Shown here: piece by piece, positions 1 through 8,851 of the stretch
How positions within the stretch are numbered: the first letter of the stretch is position 1
How the letters are laid out: every line of letters starts with the position of its first letter
Assembly (NCBI GenBank): GCA_030826765.1
Contig: JAUUDM010000015.1
Span: 1-40,444 of the forward strand
Origin: Nautiliales bacterium
GTDB taxonomy: Bacteria > Campylobacterota > Campylobacteria > Campylobacterales > JAADDX01
Reading direction: 5' to 3'
Length of the DNA: 40,444 nucleotides
The notes under the pieces: model-generated
Told to the model about the DNA's origin: nothing
The model's input: only the letters and a program-made list of their open reading frames with translations
Database searches by the model: none
Translations under genes and position numbers: made by a program

Positions 1-2
1 GA

Positions 3-77
3 TGGGCTGTCGCCAAGCGGTAAGGCACTGGACTTTGACTCCAGCATTCGGAGGTTCGAATCCTCCCAGCCCAGCCA
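3..77 (+). tRNA. tRNA-Gln (anticodon TTG)
   Basis: A full cloverleaf is visible. The 7-bp acceptor stem TGGGCTG/CAGCCCA is followed by discriminator G and an encoded CCA at 75-77. The anticodon loop CTTTGAC gives TTG, which reads Gln CAA codons. The T arm is GGAGG-TTCGAAT-CCTCC. Four bases separate it from the next tRNA, so the two are probably cotranscribed. Any upstream promoter lies outside the window. Confidence 0.97.
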
Positions 78-81
78 TTGA

Positions 82-315
<234 letters not shown>

Positions 316-1035
316 TTAATACCAGATTCTTTCTAAATATAATCCATTAGGTTTTGCTAGATGTTTTGATATTAACTTTTTTTTATTTAACTGCATTTTT
401 AAATCTGTTAGAGTGAATTTATTTTCATTTATTTTAAGTAAAAAATCTACAATAATTCTAATTTGTCCTCTTAAAAATCCGTTACCTATTATTTTTATTA
501 TATAAAAATTTTTGTATTCAAATGCATATGCTTTATAAATTTCCCTTATATAATGATTTACATCACTTCCTGTCTTTGCAAAATATTCAAAATCATGCTT
601 ACCTTCTAAGATTTTTAAAGCGTTGTTAATTTTTTTTAAGTCTATTTCTTTTTCATAAAAAAGAGTATATTTTGCGTTAAAAGGAGTAAAATTTTTTGAA
701 ATAATATAGCGATAGCTTCTTTTTTTTGCTGAAAATCTTGGATGAAACTCGTTAGGAGCTTTTTGAATTTTTTTAAAATAGATAGATGGGTATAAAATTT
801 TATTTAAAAGAATTCTTAATTTTTCTAAATTCCAAAAATCAGGAATTTCAAATGATATTACCTGATTTAGTGCGTGAACTCCTCTATCTGTTCTTCCTGA
901 ATGATAAATTTTTGTTTTTATGTTAATTTTTTGAAGGGCTTTTAATATTTCTCCTTCTATAGTTTTTTTGTTAGGTTGAATTTGCATTCCATAAAATTCG
1001 CTTCCATCATAAGAGATAATTGCTTTAACTAAAAT
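316..1035 (-). CDS. truA: tRNA pseudouridine synthase A, probable ATT start
   Basis: TruA converts uridines 38-40 in the anticodon stem-loop of tRNAs to pseudouridine. The catalytic Asp lies in the family motif GRTDRGVHA (Asp50 from the start used here). The first ATG in frame, ending at 987, would give 223 residues and would cut off the conserved first strand. The frame continues upstream without a stop through ISYDGSEFYGMQIQP, which matches the usual TruA N-terminus, to an ATT at 1033-1035. That ATT is six bases downstream of AAAGGA. A stop codon lies two codons above it, and no ATG, GTG or TTG occurs in the extension. The product is then 239 residues, normal for the family. The start overlaps the end of the lptF-like gene by seven bases. 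An ATT start is an inference; a sequence error is the alternative. Confidence 0.9.
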   Translation of the reverse strand: MLVKAIISYDGSEFYGMQIQPNKKTIEGEILKALQKINIKTKIYHSGRTDRGVHALNQVISFEIPDFWNLEKLRILLNKILYPSIYFKKIQKAPNEFHPRFSAKKRSYRYIISKNFTPFNAKYTLFYEKEIDLKKINNALKILEGKHDFEYFAKTGSDVNHYIREIYKAYAFEYKNFYIIKIIGNGFLRGQIRIIVDFLLKINENKFTLTDLKMQLNKKKLISKHLAKPNGLYLERIWY

Positions 1036-2000
1036 TTTTTATCCTTTATATATAAAATTATTCCGCTAATAAAAAATAAAGTAATTATTAAAAGTTCGGT
1101 TAAAAATGAATGTGAGATTTTTGTTAAAATCAAATATATAAGGAGAATTAAAATTGAATATATTAATGAATGGTTTTTGTGAAGTCTTGGATGAAAAAAT
1201 CCAAGCAAAGGAATGTAAAAAAATAGAGCAATTGGAATTAAGGCAAAAGGTAAATAAAATAAAAATAATTTTTTATGTTTTTTTAAAAATTTTTTATATT
1301 CTAAAATTGAAAAAGAGATATAAGGGATTTTTTGATTTATATTGACTTTTTCAAATTTAATTGTAATATTTTTATCCAATTGATAAATATAGCCGTTTTT
1401 TAATTGAAAAATTAAATAATTTTTATCTTTTATTGTTTTTGCATAAAGGGCTGTTATAAATTTTTGTTCTGTTGGATTATATAAATAGATATTTTGATAT
1501 AAATTTTTTACTTTTTTTTCTATAAAAACATTCCATTTGCCAAATTGTTGTGAAATTTGAGAAGTTTGGATATTAAATTTTGCTTCTTGTTTTTTTTCAT
1601 TTTTGAAATTGTTATATACTAAATCGGAATATGGAATAGAAATAAAAAGTATAAAAAAATTGATTGTTGTAAAAATAAGAGATATTAATATTATTGGAGA
1701 TAAAATTTTTTTTGGCCTAATACCTGTTGAAAATATAGCTATCAATTCTTGGGTATCACTTAAAGCTGCGTAAGTTTGAATGGCGGCTATAAAAAGAGAA
1801 ATTGATAATGTTATAATTAATATTTTTGTAAGTGAAAGAAAATACATTTTAGCAAGTTCTAAAAATGTTATATGAATAGAAGCAGTAATATTTGAAATTG
1901 AGATAATGATAATAAGGGATGTAATTAAAAAAAGGACTAAAAAAATATTAATAAAGATGTTAAAGAAATGTTTTAAAATATATTTTTGGAGGTTATTCAT
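1029..2000 (-). CDS. lptF: LptF/LptG-family permease
   Basis: This is a membrane subunit of the LptB2FG transporter, which extracts lipopolysaccharide from the inner membrane and passes it to the periplasmic Lpt bridge. The 323 residues show three N-terminal hydrophobic segments (about 12-37, 50-72, 97-120), a hydrophilic periplasmic stretch (about 125-240) and three C-terminal membrane segments (about 247-318). This is the LptF/G topology. Motifs such as SDTQELIAIFSTGIRPKKIL fit the coupling helix that touches LptB. The ATG start has GGAG eight bases upstream. The gene overlaps its upstream neighbour by eight bases, so it is translationally coupled. I cannot separate LptF from LptG with certainty; the place beside truA recalls the LptF-type gene of Campylobacter. 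Confidence 0.85.
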   Translation of the reverse strand: MNNLQKYILKHFFNIFINIFLVLFLITSLIIIISISNITASIHITFLELAKMYFLSLTKILIITLSISLFIAAIQTYAALSDTQELIAIFSTGIRPKKILSPIILISLIFTTINFFILFISIPYSDLVYNNFKNEKKQEAKFNIQTSQISQQFGKWNVFIEKKVKNLYQNIYLYNPTEQKFITALYAKTIKDKNYLIFQLKNGYIYQLDKNITIKFEKVNINQKIPYISFSILEYKKFLKKHKKLFLFYLPFALIPIALFFYIPLLGFFHPRLHKNHSLIYSILILLIYLILTKISHSFLTELLIITLFFISGIILYIKDKKF

Positions 2001-2742
2001 ATAATTTACTCCATAAATTTAAAAAATAATCATTAAAATACCATACTATAAAAGTAGCAATTGCCAAAAAAGGAATAAAAGGAAGTTCAAATTCTTTTTT
2101 TGAGATTCTATTATATATTGATGGAAAAATAGCAATAAATGAAGCAATAAAAAGAGACATTAGAGATAATTTAATGCCAAGTAATGCTCCCATACTTCCA
2201 GCAAAAATTATATCTCCTTCTCCCATTGCTTCTCGTTTTATAAAAAATGAGACATAATATCTAATTAAACTCATACCTCCCATTAAAATTAATGCATTAG
2301 TAAAATTGTCTAAAATATTTGGAGAGTTAAAAAAAGAGAGAGTAAGGGCTAACAAATTCAGACTATCTGGGACTGCTTTATAATCAAAATCTATCATACT
2401 CAAAGTTAAAAATAAGGCAAAAATAAAAAAAGTAATTGTTGAATAAATATCAATTCCCATTTTTTTATAAACTAAAACAGCTAAAATACCAGTTAAAATT
2501 TCTACGATGGGGTAACGAATAGAAATTTTTTCCCTGCAGTATGCACATTTTCCTTTTAATAAAATATAACTTATTATTGGAATATTGTGCCATGGTTTAA
2601 GTTTTGCATTGCATTTGGGACAGTGACTTGGAGGAAATGCTATATTTTCCCCTTTTGGAATTCTATAAATTAAAACATTTAAAAAACTTCCGATGCATAT
2701 TCCTATTATAAAAATTACTAATTCAATTATTAAATTTTCCAT
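1993..2742 (-). CDS. pilD: Prepilin peptidase (A24 family, PilD/GspO type)
   Basis: This inner-membrane aspartic protease removes the leader from type IV prepilin-like proteins and methylates the new N-terminus. The 249 residues contain the N-terminal GSFLNVLIYRIP motif and two CxxC pairs (Cys41/44 and Cys66/69) that form the cytoplasmic zinc-binding domain. The two catalytic aspartates are Asp118 in SMIDFD and Asp177 in GEGDII. About seven hydrophobic helices follow. No pilin, secretin or pilus ATPase gene lies in this window, so its substrates are elsewhere. The gene sits 18 bases after uppS in the same operon. Several ATGs crowd the start, but only the one ending at 2742 is in frame, with GGAG eight bases upstream. 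Confidence 0.92.
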   Translation of the reverse strand: MENLIIELVIFIIGICIGSFLNVLIYRIPKGENIAFPPSHCPKCNAKLKPWHNIPIISYILLKGKCAYCREKISIRYPIVEILTGILAVLVYKKMGIDIYSTITFFIFALFLTLSMIDFDYKAVPDSLNLLALTLSFFNSPNILDNFTNALILMGGMSLIRYYVSFFIKREAMGEGDIIFAGSMGALLGIKLSLMSLFIASFIAIFPSIYNRISKKEFELPFIPFLAIATFIVWYFNDYFLNLWSKLYE

Positions 2743-2760
2743 TTTCCATTCTCCATTTTA

Positions 2761-3423
2761 TTATATTCCTCCAAATCTTCTTTCTCTTTTTTTAAATTCA
2801 TTTATAATTTTTTCAAGTTCTTCACTTGTAAAATCAGGCCAATAGGTTTTTGTAAAAAACATTTCAGCATAAGCTATCTGCCAAAGTAAAAAATTACTAA
2901 CTCTAATTTCTCCGCTGGTTCTTATTAATAAATCAACATTGCGACTTATATCAAGATTTTTTTGAATATTTTCAGGTGTTACCTCTTCATTTTTTTCAAC
3001 CATTTTTTTAACAGCTCTTGTTATTTCATCTCTTGCACCATAATTTAGGGCTAATACTTGAGTTAGTTTTTTATTGTTTTTTGTAACTTCTTTTGTGTAT
3101 TCAATTCTTTTTTTAAGAGCTGGGGAAAATTTTGAAATATCTCCGATAGTTTCAAATTTTACATTGTTTTCTATATAAGTTGGAAGCTCTTTTTTTAGCC
3201 AGTTATCTAAAAGTTTCATTAAAAAATCAACTTCCATCTTTGGTCTTTTCCAATTTTCAGTAGAAAATGCATATAAAGTTAAAATTTCAATTTCAGGATT
3301 GTTTGCACAATAGGTGGTAATTTCTTTTACAACTTCAGCCCCTTTTTTATGGCCTTCAATTCTTTTTAAACCTCTTTTTTTTGCCCATCTCCCGTTTCCA
3401 TCCATAATAATTGCCAAATGCAT
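2761..3423 (-). CDS. uppS: Isoprenyl transferase (undecaprenyl diphosphate synthase)
   Basis: This cis-prenyltransferase condenses isopentenyl diphosphate onto farnesyl diphosphate to make undecaprenyl diphosphate, the lipid carrier for peptidoglycan and surface polysaccharides. The 220-residue protein begins with the substrate-binding motif IIMDGNGRWAKKR (catalytic Asp8). It contains LYAFSTENWKRP and LALNYGARDEI, and ends with the RTSGEIRVSNFLLWQ and AEMFFTKTYWPDF motifs. All are standard for UppS. It starts one base after the end of the upstream gene, so translation is probably coupled. Confidence 0.95.
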   Translation of the reverse strand: MHLAIIMDGNGRWAKKRGLKRIEGHKKGAEVVKEITTYCANNPEIEILTLYAFSTENWKRPKMEVDFLMKLLDNWLKKELPTYIENNVKFETIGDISKFSPALKKRIEYTKEVTKNNKKLTQVLALNYGARDEITRAVKKMVEKNEEVTPENIQKNLDISRNVDLLIRTSGEIRVSNFLLWQIAYAEMFFTKTYWPDFTSEELEKIINEFKKRERRFGGI

Positions 3424-3424
3424 A

Positions 3425-4102
3425 TCAAGCCTTTAAATTTATTAAATTTTCGCTAAATTCATAAAGCATATCAACTTCTTTTTTGCTAACTTCAACTATA
3501 AAAGGTAATTCCTCTTTATATAGATTAATTAAATTAACAGTTGAATCAAATTCGCAAAAAAATTTTAAATAATTTTCAGATAATATTCCTTCAATCTCTC
3601 CTAAATTCTCAAAAGCAGCATAAAATTTTAGCGTGTTTTTTTTATATTTAAGCTGCATTATGGCCTTTTTTTTATCATTTATAATTAAATGATATGTTTT
3701 TTGATGCAAAGAAAGAAAAACATTCATCCAAAAAATAAATTCATTTTTGTTATTGGCATTTGCTAAATGATGCATTATTTCTTTTTTATCAGGTACTAAA
3801 AACTCTTTTGTAAAATTGATTTTTTTTAAGTTTTCAAGTATTTTTGGATATTCTTTTAAATTTGAAATTTGAATTGAATATTTTCCCTCTTTAATCTGGG
3901 CTAAATATTTTTTCCCAACTTTTAATGGAATATAGCTTTTTGTTTCAATTTCCCTGTTTCCAAGCTGAATTAAAAATCTTATTGGATTAATCTCTTTTTT
4001 AACCTCAATTTTAACAGGCAAACTTGCATTAAATTCTTTAATACCTTCAAATCTATTTAAAGTTTTTAATACTTTTCCAATTTTAGATAGATTTAATGGC
4101 AT
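3425..4102 (-). CDS. Conserved hypothetical protein between coaBC and uppS
   Basis: I do not recognise this 225-residue protein. A gene of similar size holds the same slot between dfp/coaBC and uppS in Campylobacter, as I recall. It is hydrophilic, with no signal peptide or membrane helix. Residues 30-70 (QLGNREIETKSYIPLKVGKK) look like the beta-rich module that precedes the Flg_hook domain in FliK-like hook-length proteins. The C-terminal part (KFYAAFENLGEIEG, then PFIVEVSKKEVDMLYEF) has a Flg_hook-like cadence. That is pattern recognition, not proof. An ATG at 4102 was preferred over the TTG one codon upstream. Neither has a clear ribosome binding site. The gene overlaps coaBC by 20 bases, so it probably depends on translational coupling. 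Confidence 0.8.
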   Translation of the reverse strand: MPLNLSKIGKVLKTLNRFEGIKEFNASLPVKIEVKKEINPIRFLIQLGNREIETKSYIPLKVGKKYLAQIKEGKYSIQISNLKEYPKILENLKKINFTKEFLVPDKKEIMHHLANANNKNEFIFWMNVFLSLHQKTYHLIINDKKKAIMQLKYKKNTLKFYAAFENLGEIEGILSENYLKFFCEFDSTVNLINLYKEELPFIVEVSKKEVDMLYEFSENLINLKA

Positions 4103-5225
4103 CAATTAGCTTTAGGGCAATATTTTCTTTTGTATCCTGTTTAAAAAGAATTTCTTTATCTTTTGTAATAAAAATTATCTCATTTTCATCACTTCCAAAA
4201 TTATTTTTTGAAAGAAGATTTAAACAAATTGCATCAAGTCCTTTTTTTTCTAATGCGTTTTTTGCAAATTTAGTAGCATTCTTTTCGTCATATTCGGCTT
4301 TAAATCCTATCTTTTTAAATTCTTTATTTTTAAGTGTTTCTAAAATATCGATATTTTTTTTAAGCTTTAGTATAAATTCATCTCCGATATTTTCTTTTTT
4401 AAGTTTTCCTTTTTTATATTCAGGCACATAATCAACAATTGCAGCAGCCATTATTAGATAATCTGGATTTTCTTTTAAAATTGCCTTTAAATAATCTTTT
4501 GCGCTTTCTACTTTTATTTGTTTTATCTCTTTTGTTAAACTATGATTTTTGCTTGAAATTAAAGTTATATCAGCACCTTTAATATAAAACGCTTTGGCTA
4601 TTGCCTCTCCCATTTTTCCACTTGAGAAGTTACTGATAAACCTCACATCGTCAATTCTCTCAACACTTCCCCCGGCAGTTACAACTACTTTTTTATTTTT
4701 CCAAAATTCATCTTTATTTACTTCTCTCAGTGTCCTTAAAAATATTTCTTCAGGCTCTGCCATTTTTCCAATTCCTTCATCCCCGCAGGCAAGAAGCCCG
4801 GTATTTGCCTCAATGCAGTTTAGGTTTTTTATAGCCTCTTGGGTTGTGGGGTGTAGATACATATTTGTATTTGCAGCCGGTGCAAAAAGAGTTGGGGCGG
4901 TTGTTGCTAAATAAACTTGTAAAAGTAAATTATCTGCAATTCCCCTATATGCTTTATTTAGCGTGTTTGCAGTGGCGGGTGCGATAATATAAATATCAGC
5001 CCATTTTGCCGTATCTATATGGTTAAGGTCATTGCTCCAATCTTCGTTTTGTTCTATTAAGACTTTATTTCTTGTGAGTGCTTCAAAAGTTAAAGGAGAG
5101 ATAAATTTAGCTGCAGCTTTTGTCATTACTACTTGTACATTATCTCCTCTTTTTATAAAAAGTCTTATTAACTCACATATTTTATAAATTGCAATGCTTC
5201 CAGTTACCCCGATTAATACATTCAT
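4083..5225 (-). CDS. coaBC: Bifunctional phosphopantothenoylcysteine decarboxylase / phosphopantothenate-cysteine ligase
   Basis: CoaBC carries out two consecutive steps of coenzyme A synthesis, joining cysteine to 4'-phosphopantothenate and then decarboxylating the product with FMN. The CoaC domain (about 1-170) has GVTGSIA, catalytic His69 in LNHID, the flavin motif APATANT (82-88) and the flexible-loop Cys147 in [12 protein letters not shown]. The CoaB domain (about 178-380) opens with [19 protein letters not shown], which holds the nucleotide-binding and dimerisation residues, and has the AAAIVDYVP segment. The length of 380 is normal. Its stop overlaps the next gene, and its start lies just inside the end of glmU. 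Confidence 0.95.
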   Translation of the reverse strand: MNVLIGVTGSIAIYKICELIRLFIKRGDNVQVVMTKAAAKFISPLTFEALTRNKVLIEQNEDWSNDLNHIDTAKWADIYIIAPATANTLNKAYRGIADNLLLQVYLATTAPTLFAPAANTNMYLHPTTQEAIKNLNCIEANTGLLACGDEGIGKMAEPEEIFLRTLREVNKDEFWKNKKVVVTAGGSVERIDDVRFISNFSSGKMGEAIAKAFYIKGADITLISSKNHSLTKEIKQIKVESAKDYLKAILKENPDYLIMAAAIVDYVPEYKKGKLKKENIGDEFILKLKKNIDILETLKNKEFKKIGFKAEYDEKNATKFAKNALEKKGLDAICLNLLSKNNFGSDENEIIFITKDKEILFKQDTKENIALKLIDAIKSI

Positions 5226-6517
5226 TCTTTTTTTCCAAAAAATTTGTAATAAAAACCTTCAATTATTTTAAGAGGCGCGCGGCTAATAGCCAAACTTCCT
5301 TTTTTTACATCTTTATTGACAGTACTTCCCGCTGCAATAATTACATCATCTTCAATTACAACCGGTGCTATAAGCTGAGTATCGCTTCCCACAAACACAT
5401 TTTTACCGATTTTTGTTTTATATTTTTTCTTTCCGTCATAATTGCAGGTAATTGTTCCAGCTCCTATATTTGTTCCTTCATCTATTTCGCTATCGCCTAG
5501 ATAACTTAAATGTCCCGCTTTTATTTTATTTAGTTTAGAGGCTTTTACTTCCACAAAGTTTCCAATATGGGTATCAATTAATTCACTTTTTGGTCTAATT
5601 CTTGCCATTGGTCCAACGCCTGAATGTTTAATAACCGCCCCTTCAATTACACTTGATGCTCTTATTTCACTTTCAATTATAACGCTCTCTTTAATTACAC
5701 AATTTGGCCATATTTCACATTCCCCTTCAAATGAAGTATTTGCATCTATATAAATCGTTTCTGGCAGGTGCATAATAACTCCGTTTTTCATCCAAAAATT
5801 TTTTATTCTATTGCAAATTATCCTCTCAGCCTCTGCTAAGTCTTTTTTATTGTTAATCCCTTTAAAATTTTCTTCATCAACTTCAATAGCTTTAATTTTA
5901 CGTCCATCATTTACGGCCATCTCTATAATATCAGTTAAATAATACTCTTTTTGGGCATTGTTATTGTTTAATTTTGGCAGATATTTTTCTAAAATTTCTT
6001 TTTTGATTAAGTAAACGCCTGCATTTACATAAGGGATTTTTAGTTCATTTTTATTTGCGTCTTTTTCTTCAATAATTTTTTTAACATTTTCATTTTCAAT
6101 TAAAACTCTTCCATAGCCAGATGGATTATTTAATTTCATTACACTCATTATAATATCGGCGTTAGTTTCTTCAAATTTTTTAAGTTCATCAGCCTCAATT
6201 AAAGGCATATCACCATTTAATATTAAAACTTTTTCATTTTTAACATTGCTGTTTTTTATTGCAGATAAAACGGCGCCTCCGGTTCCAGGATAATTTATAT
6301 GGTCTTGTTTTGTTATATTTATGGGATAATTTTCAATTACTTTTTTTACATTTTCAAACTGATGAAAAAGAACTACATTTATATCATTTGAAATTTTAAG
6401 CGCTTCTTCAATGATATATTCAATCATTGATTTATTGCATAACTTATGTAGAACTTTTGGAGTAGAACTTTTCATACGGGTTCCTTTTCCCGCTGCTAAA
6501 ATTACAATGCTTAACAT
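5222..6517 (-). CDS. glmU: Bifunctional UDP-N-acetylglucosamine pyrophosphorylase / glucosamine-1-phosphate acetyltransferase
   Basis: GlmU acetylates glucosamine-1-phosphate and then uridylates it to UDP-GlcNAc, the precursor of peptidoglycan and LPS. The 431-residue product starts [21 protein letters not shown], the nucleotidyltransferase signature. The uridyltransferase domain runs to about 225. The remainder is a left-handed beta helix of hexapeptide repeats with the acetyltransferase motif [15 protein letters not shown]. The frame is open 22 codons farther upstream, but that stretch runs through the divergent promoter and overlaps motA. The ATG at 6517 aligns with the family and follows AAAAAAAGG, so it was chosen. 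It is the first gene of the minus-strand operon that runs to truA. Confidence 0.95.
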   Translation of the reverse strand: MLSIVILAAGKGTRMKSSTPKVLHKLCNKSMIEYIIEEALKISNDINVVLFHQFENVKKVIENYPINITKQDHINYPGTGGAVLSAIKNSNVKNEKVLILNGDMPLIEADELKKFEETNADIIMSVMKLNNPSGYGRVLIENENVKKIIEEKDANKNELKIPYVNAGVYLIKKEILEKYLPKLNNNNAQKEYYLTDIIEMAVNDGRKIKAIEVDEENFKGINNKKDLAEAERIICNRIKNFWMKNGVIMHLPETIYIDANTSFEGECEIWPNCVIKESVIIESEIRASSVIEGAVIKHSGVGPMARIRPKSELIDTHIGNFVEVKASKLNKIKAGHLSYLGDSEIDEGTNIGAGTITCNYDGKKKYKTKIGKNVFVGSDTQLIAPVVIEDDVIIAAGSTVNKDVKKGSLAISRAPLKIIEGFYYKFFGKKE

Positions 6518-6524
6518 CCATTTA

Positions 6525-6555
6525 CCTTTTTTTGCTATAATTATAGCAAAAAAGG
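6525..6555. promoter_or_regulatory. Palindromic divergent promoter for glmU and motA
   Basis: A nearly perfect 31-base palindrome fills most of the 46 bases between the two start codons. Its centre, GCTATAATTATAGC, carries a TATAAT -10 box on the plus strand (6536-6541) and another on the minus strand (6545-6540), overlapping by two bases. The arms end in A6GG on one side and A7GG on the other. Each arm therefore supplies the ribosome binding site of the gene it reads toward. Leaders would be very short, about 15 bases. The promoter assignment is inferred from position and the consensus -10 boxes. Confidence 0.75.
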
Positions 6556-6563
6556 CTATTTTA

Positions 6564-7331
6564 ATGGATTTAGCTACTGTCATTGGTTTAGTTGGAGCCC
6601 TTGGTCTTATTATTGCCGCAATGGCTATGGGGGTTGGTATCGGTCCTTATATCGACCCTCAATCTATTTTAATCGTTGTTTTGGGTTCTATTATGACGCT
6701 CTTTATTGCAAATAAAATGGAAATGATGACTCAGTTTGCAAAAGTTTTTATGCTGGCAATAAAGCCTAGTTATCAGCCAAATTATGAAGAGCTTGTTAAA
6801 AAACTTGTAGATTATGCAACTCAGGCAAGACGGGATGGAATACTCTCTCTTGAATCAGCAGCGGCAAATGAAGAGGATGAGTTTTTAAAAAAAGGTCTTT
6901 CAATGGCAGTAGATGGGAATGAACCTGATACAATTAGAGAGCTTCTTGAAATTGAAATGGAGCAAATTGATGCAAGACATAAGAAAATGGCCTCAATTTT
7001 TTCAAACTGGGCTGGTCTTGCAGGTGCGATGGGGATGATTGGGACACTTGTTGGTCTTGTTGCCATGCTACTTAACATGTCCGACCCATCAGCTATTGGT
7101 CCTGCGATGGCGGTTGCACTTCTTACAACACTTTATGGAGCGATGATTGGTAACATTTTTGGTAACCCTATTGCAAATAAACTTGGCCTTAGAAATGATG
7201 ATGAACTGCTTGCTAAAACAATGATACTTGAAGGTATTATGTCTATTCAAGCTGGGGATAATCCAAGAACACTTGAAGCAAAACTTTTGAGTTTCTTACC
7301 ACCATCTCAAAGAAAATCACAATTTGAATAA
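6564..7331 (+). CDS. motA: Flagellar motor stator protein MotA
   Basis: MotA forms the pentameric ring of the proton- or sodium-driven stator that turns the flagellum. The 255-residue product starts [20 protein letters not shown] and has four membrane segments: two near the N-terminus and two after about 150 ([20 protein letters not shown] and [20 protein letters not shown]). A charged cytoplasmic loop lies between (about 70-140). The conserved prolines of the last helices are present. An open frame continues 51 codons upstream into glmU antisense; the ATG at 6564 was chosen because it matches the family and follows AAAAAAGG. It is followed at eight bases by motB. Confidence 0.95.
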   Translation: MDLATVIGLVGALGLIIAAMAMGVGIGPYIDPQSILIVVLGSIMTLFIANKMEMMTQFAKVFMLAIKPSYQPNYEELVKKLVDYATQARRDGILSLESAAANEEDEFLKKGLSMAVDGNEPDTIRELLEIEMEQIDARHKKMASIFSNWAGLAGAMGMIGTLVGLVAMLLNMSDPSAIGPAMAVALLTTLYGAMIGNIFGNPIANKLGLRNDDELLAKTMILEGIMSIQAGDNPRTLEAKLLSFLPPSQRKSQFE

Positions 7332-7339
7332 GGCAATTT

Positions 7340-8113
7340 ATGGCTAAAAAATGTAAATGTGAGTGTCCTGAATGTATGCCAGAATGGCTGGCTACATTTG
7401 GGGACTTGATGAGTCTTCTTTTATGTTTTTTCGTTTTGCTTCTTTCAATGTCTACAATGGATGCTAAAAAAGTAGAAGAAGCAGTGGGGTCGCTTGCAGG
7501 TGCTCTTAGTGTGCTTGAAGGTGGAACTCAAACTGAAGTTTCAAGAAATAGAAATCAAATTGCAACTCCTATTGAAAAAACACAAGAAACTGCAAAAACT
7601 GTAAATAAACTCTCTCAAGCAATTCAAGAATTTAAACAATTTACAAAAGGGGGGCAAGGTCCTGCTATTACTTTAGAAGAGGGAGAAGAAGGTTTTTTTA
7701 TAAGACTTCCTGCAGATATTACTTTTAAACCTGGAAGTGCTGAAATTACGGATGAAGATAGCTTGCTTTTTTTAAAAAGAATTTCTCTTATAATTAAAGA
7801 ATATCTCCCAAAAAATATAGAAATACAAATAAAAGGTTTTACTGATAATATACCTCCTCCTCCAACTTCTCCTTATTCAGATAATTGGGAACTCAGTGCG
7901 GCAAGAGCTTTGAGTGTACTTAAAATTTTAATTAAAGATGGAGTGAATCCAAAACAGCTTAGTGCTGCTGCTTATGGAGAATACCATCCAATTGCAAGTA
8001 ATGATACACCTCAGGGCAGGGCAAAAAACAGAAGAGTTGAGATATGGTTTTTTGCAAAGAAAAAAGAATTGCAAGAAAATGTCCAAAAATCTGTATTAGA
8101 TAAAGTTAAATGA
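7340..8113 (+). CDS. motB: Flagellar motor stator protein MotB
   Basis: MotB pairs with MotA and anchors the stator to peptidoglycan. Asp22 at the start of the single membrane helix (FGDLMSLLLCFFVLLLSMS) is the ion-carrying residue. A plug and linker region (about 48-115) precedes an OmpA/MotB peptidoglycan-binding domain (about 125-245) with IKGFTDN, WELSAARA and NRRVEIWF motifs. The cytoplasmic tail before the helix is unusually cysteine-rich: Cys5, 7, 9 and 12 within eight residues. The stop overlaps the fliP start by four bases (ATGA). Confidence 0.95.
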   Translation: MAKKCKCECPECMPEWLATFGDLMSLLLCFFVLLLSMSTMDAKKVEEAVGSLAGALSVLEGGTQTEVSRNRNQIATPIEKTQETAKTVNKLSQAIQEFKQFTKGGQGPAITLEEGEEGFFIRLPADITFKPGSAEITDEDSLLFLKRISLIIKEYLPKNIEIQIKGFTDNIPPPPTSPYSDNWELSAARALSVLKILIKDGVNPKQLSAAAYGEYHPIASNDTPQGRAKNRRVEIWFFAKKKELQENVQKSVLDKVK

Positions 8114-8835
8114 AAAAGATTTTAATTTTTTTATTACCATTATTATTATTTGCAGCACCGCAAATACCAACGGTGAATCTTTCTCTTTCAGCACCTTCAA
8201 CTCCAAAACAGTTAGTTGATATATTAAATATTGTTATATTGCTTACAATTTTGGTGCTTGCACCAAGTATTATTTTAGTTACAACTTCTTTTGTCAGAAT
8301 TTTGGTGGTTTTAGGATTTTTACGCCAAGCTCTTGGAACACCTCAATCTCCTCCAACAACCCTTTTAGTTTCATTTGCCTTAATTTTAACCTTTTTTATA
8401 ATGGAACCTTATGCAAAAGAAGCTTACAATAGTGGGATTAAACCTTATATGGAGAAAAAAATAGGCTATGAAGAAGCATTTGAAAAGTCTGTAAAACCTT
8501 TTAAAAAATTTATGATTAAAAATACTCGTGAAAAAGATTTGGCTTTATTTTACAGAATTAGACATCTTCCAAATCCTAAAACAATTGATGATGTGCCTCT
8601 TACAATTTTAATTCCAGCTTTTATGTTAAGCGAGCTTAAGACCGCTTTTGAAATTGCATTTTTAATATTTTTGCCGTTTTTGGTAATTGATATGGTGGTA
8701 AGTGCTATTTTAATGAGCCTTGGTATGATGATGCTGCCTCCTGTTATGATAAGTTTACCTTTTAAGATTTTAGTTTTTATTTTGGTTGACGGATGGGATT
8801 TGGTTGTGATGGGACTAGTTCAGAGTTTTAAATAA
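8110..8835 (+). CDS. fliP: Flagellar type III export gate protein FliP
   Basis: FliP forms the core of the FliPQR export gate in the flagellar type III secretion system. The 241-residue protein has a cleavable-type signal sequence (about 1-16, ending FAAPQ), as many FliPs do. Hydrophobic helices follow: VILLTILVLAPSIILVTTSF then RILVVLGFLRQALG, with the conserved PPTTLL, and two long C-terminal helices with the family motifs LIPAFMLSELKTAFEIAF and SLGMMMLPP. The start ATG overlaps the motB stop codon. It is 16 bases from trmA, whose start has its own AAAGGG site. Confidence 0.96.
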   Translation: MKKILIFLLPLLLFAAPQIPTVNLSLSAPSTPKQLVDILNIVILLTILVLAPSIILVTTSFVRILVVLGFLRQALGTPQSPPTTLLVSFALILTFFIMEPYAKEAYNSGIKPYMEKKIGYEEAFEKSVKPFKKFMIKNTREKDLALFYRIRHLPNPKTIDDVPLTILIPAFMLSELKTAFEIAFLIFLPFLVIDMVVSAILMSLGMMMLPPVMISLPFKILVFILVDGWDLVVMGLVQSFK

Positions 8836-8851
8836 AAAAGAAAGGGTATAA

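Noticed and set aside
1154-1345. A 63-codon plus-strand frame inside the lptF-like gene
   Set aside because: Low-complexity Lys/Ile product in the antisense of a real membrane protein; no homology recognised.
4096-5500. Open frames on the plus strand opposite coaBC and glmU
   Set aside because: They are antisense to strongly conserved genes, have no ribosome binding sites and encode Ser/Phe-rich strings typical of shadow frames.
6518-6583. Longer GlmU starting 22 codons upstream
   Set aside because: The extension runs through the divergent promoter and into motA, and the family begins with the LAAGKGTRM region right after the ATG at 6517.
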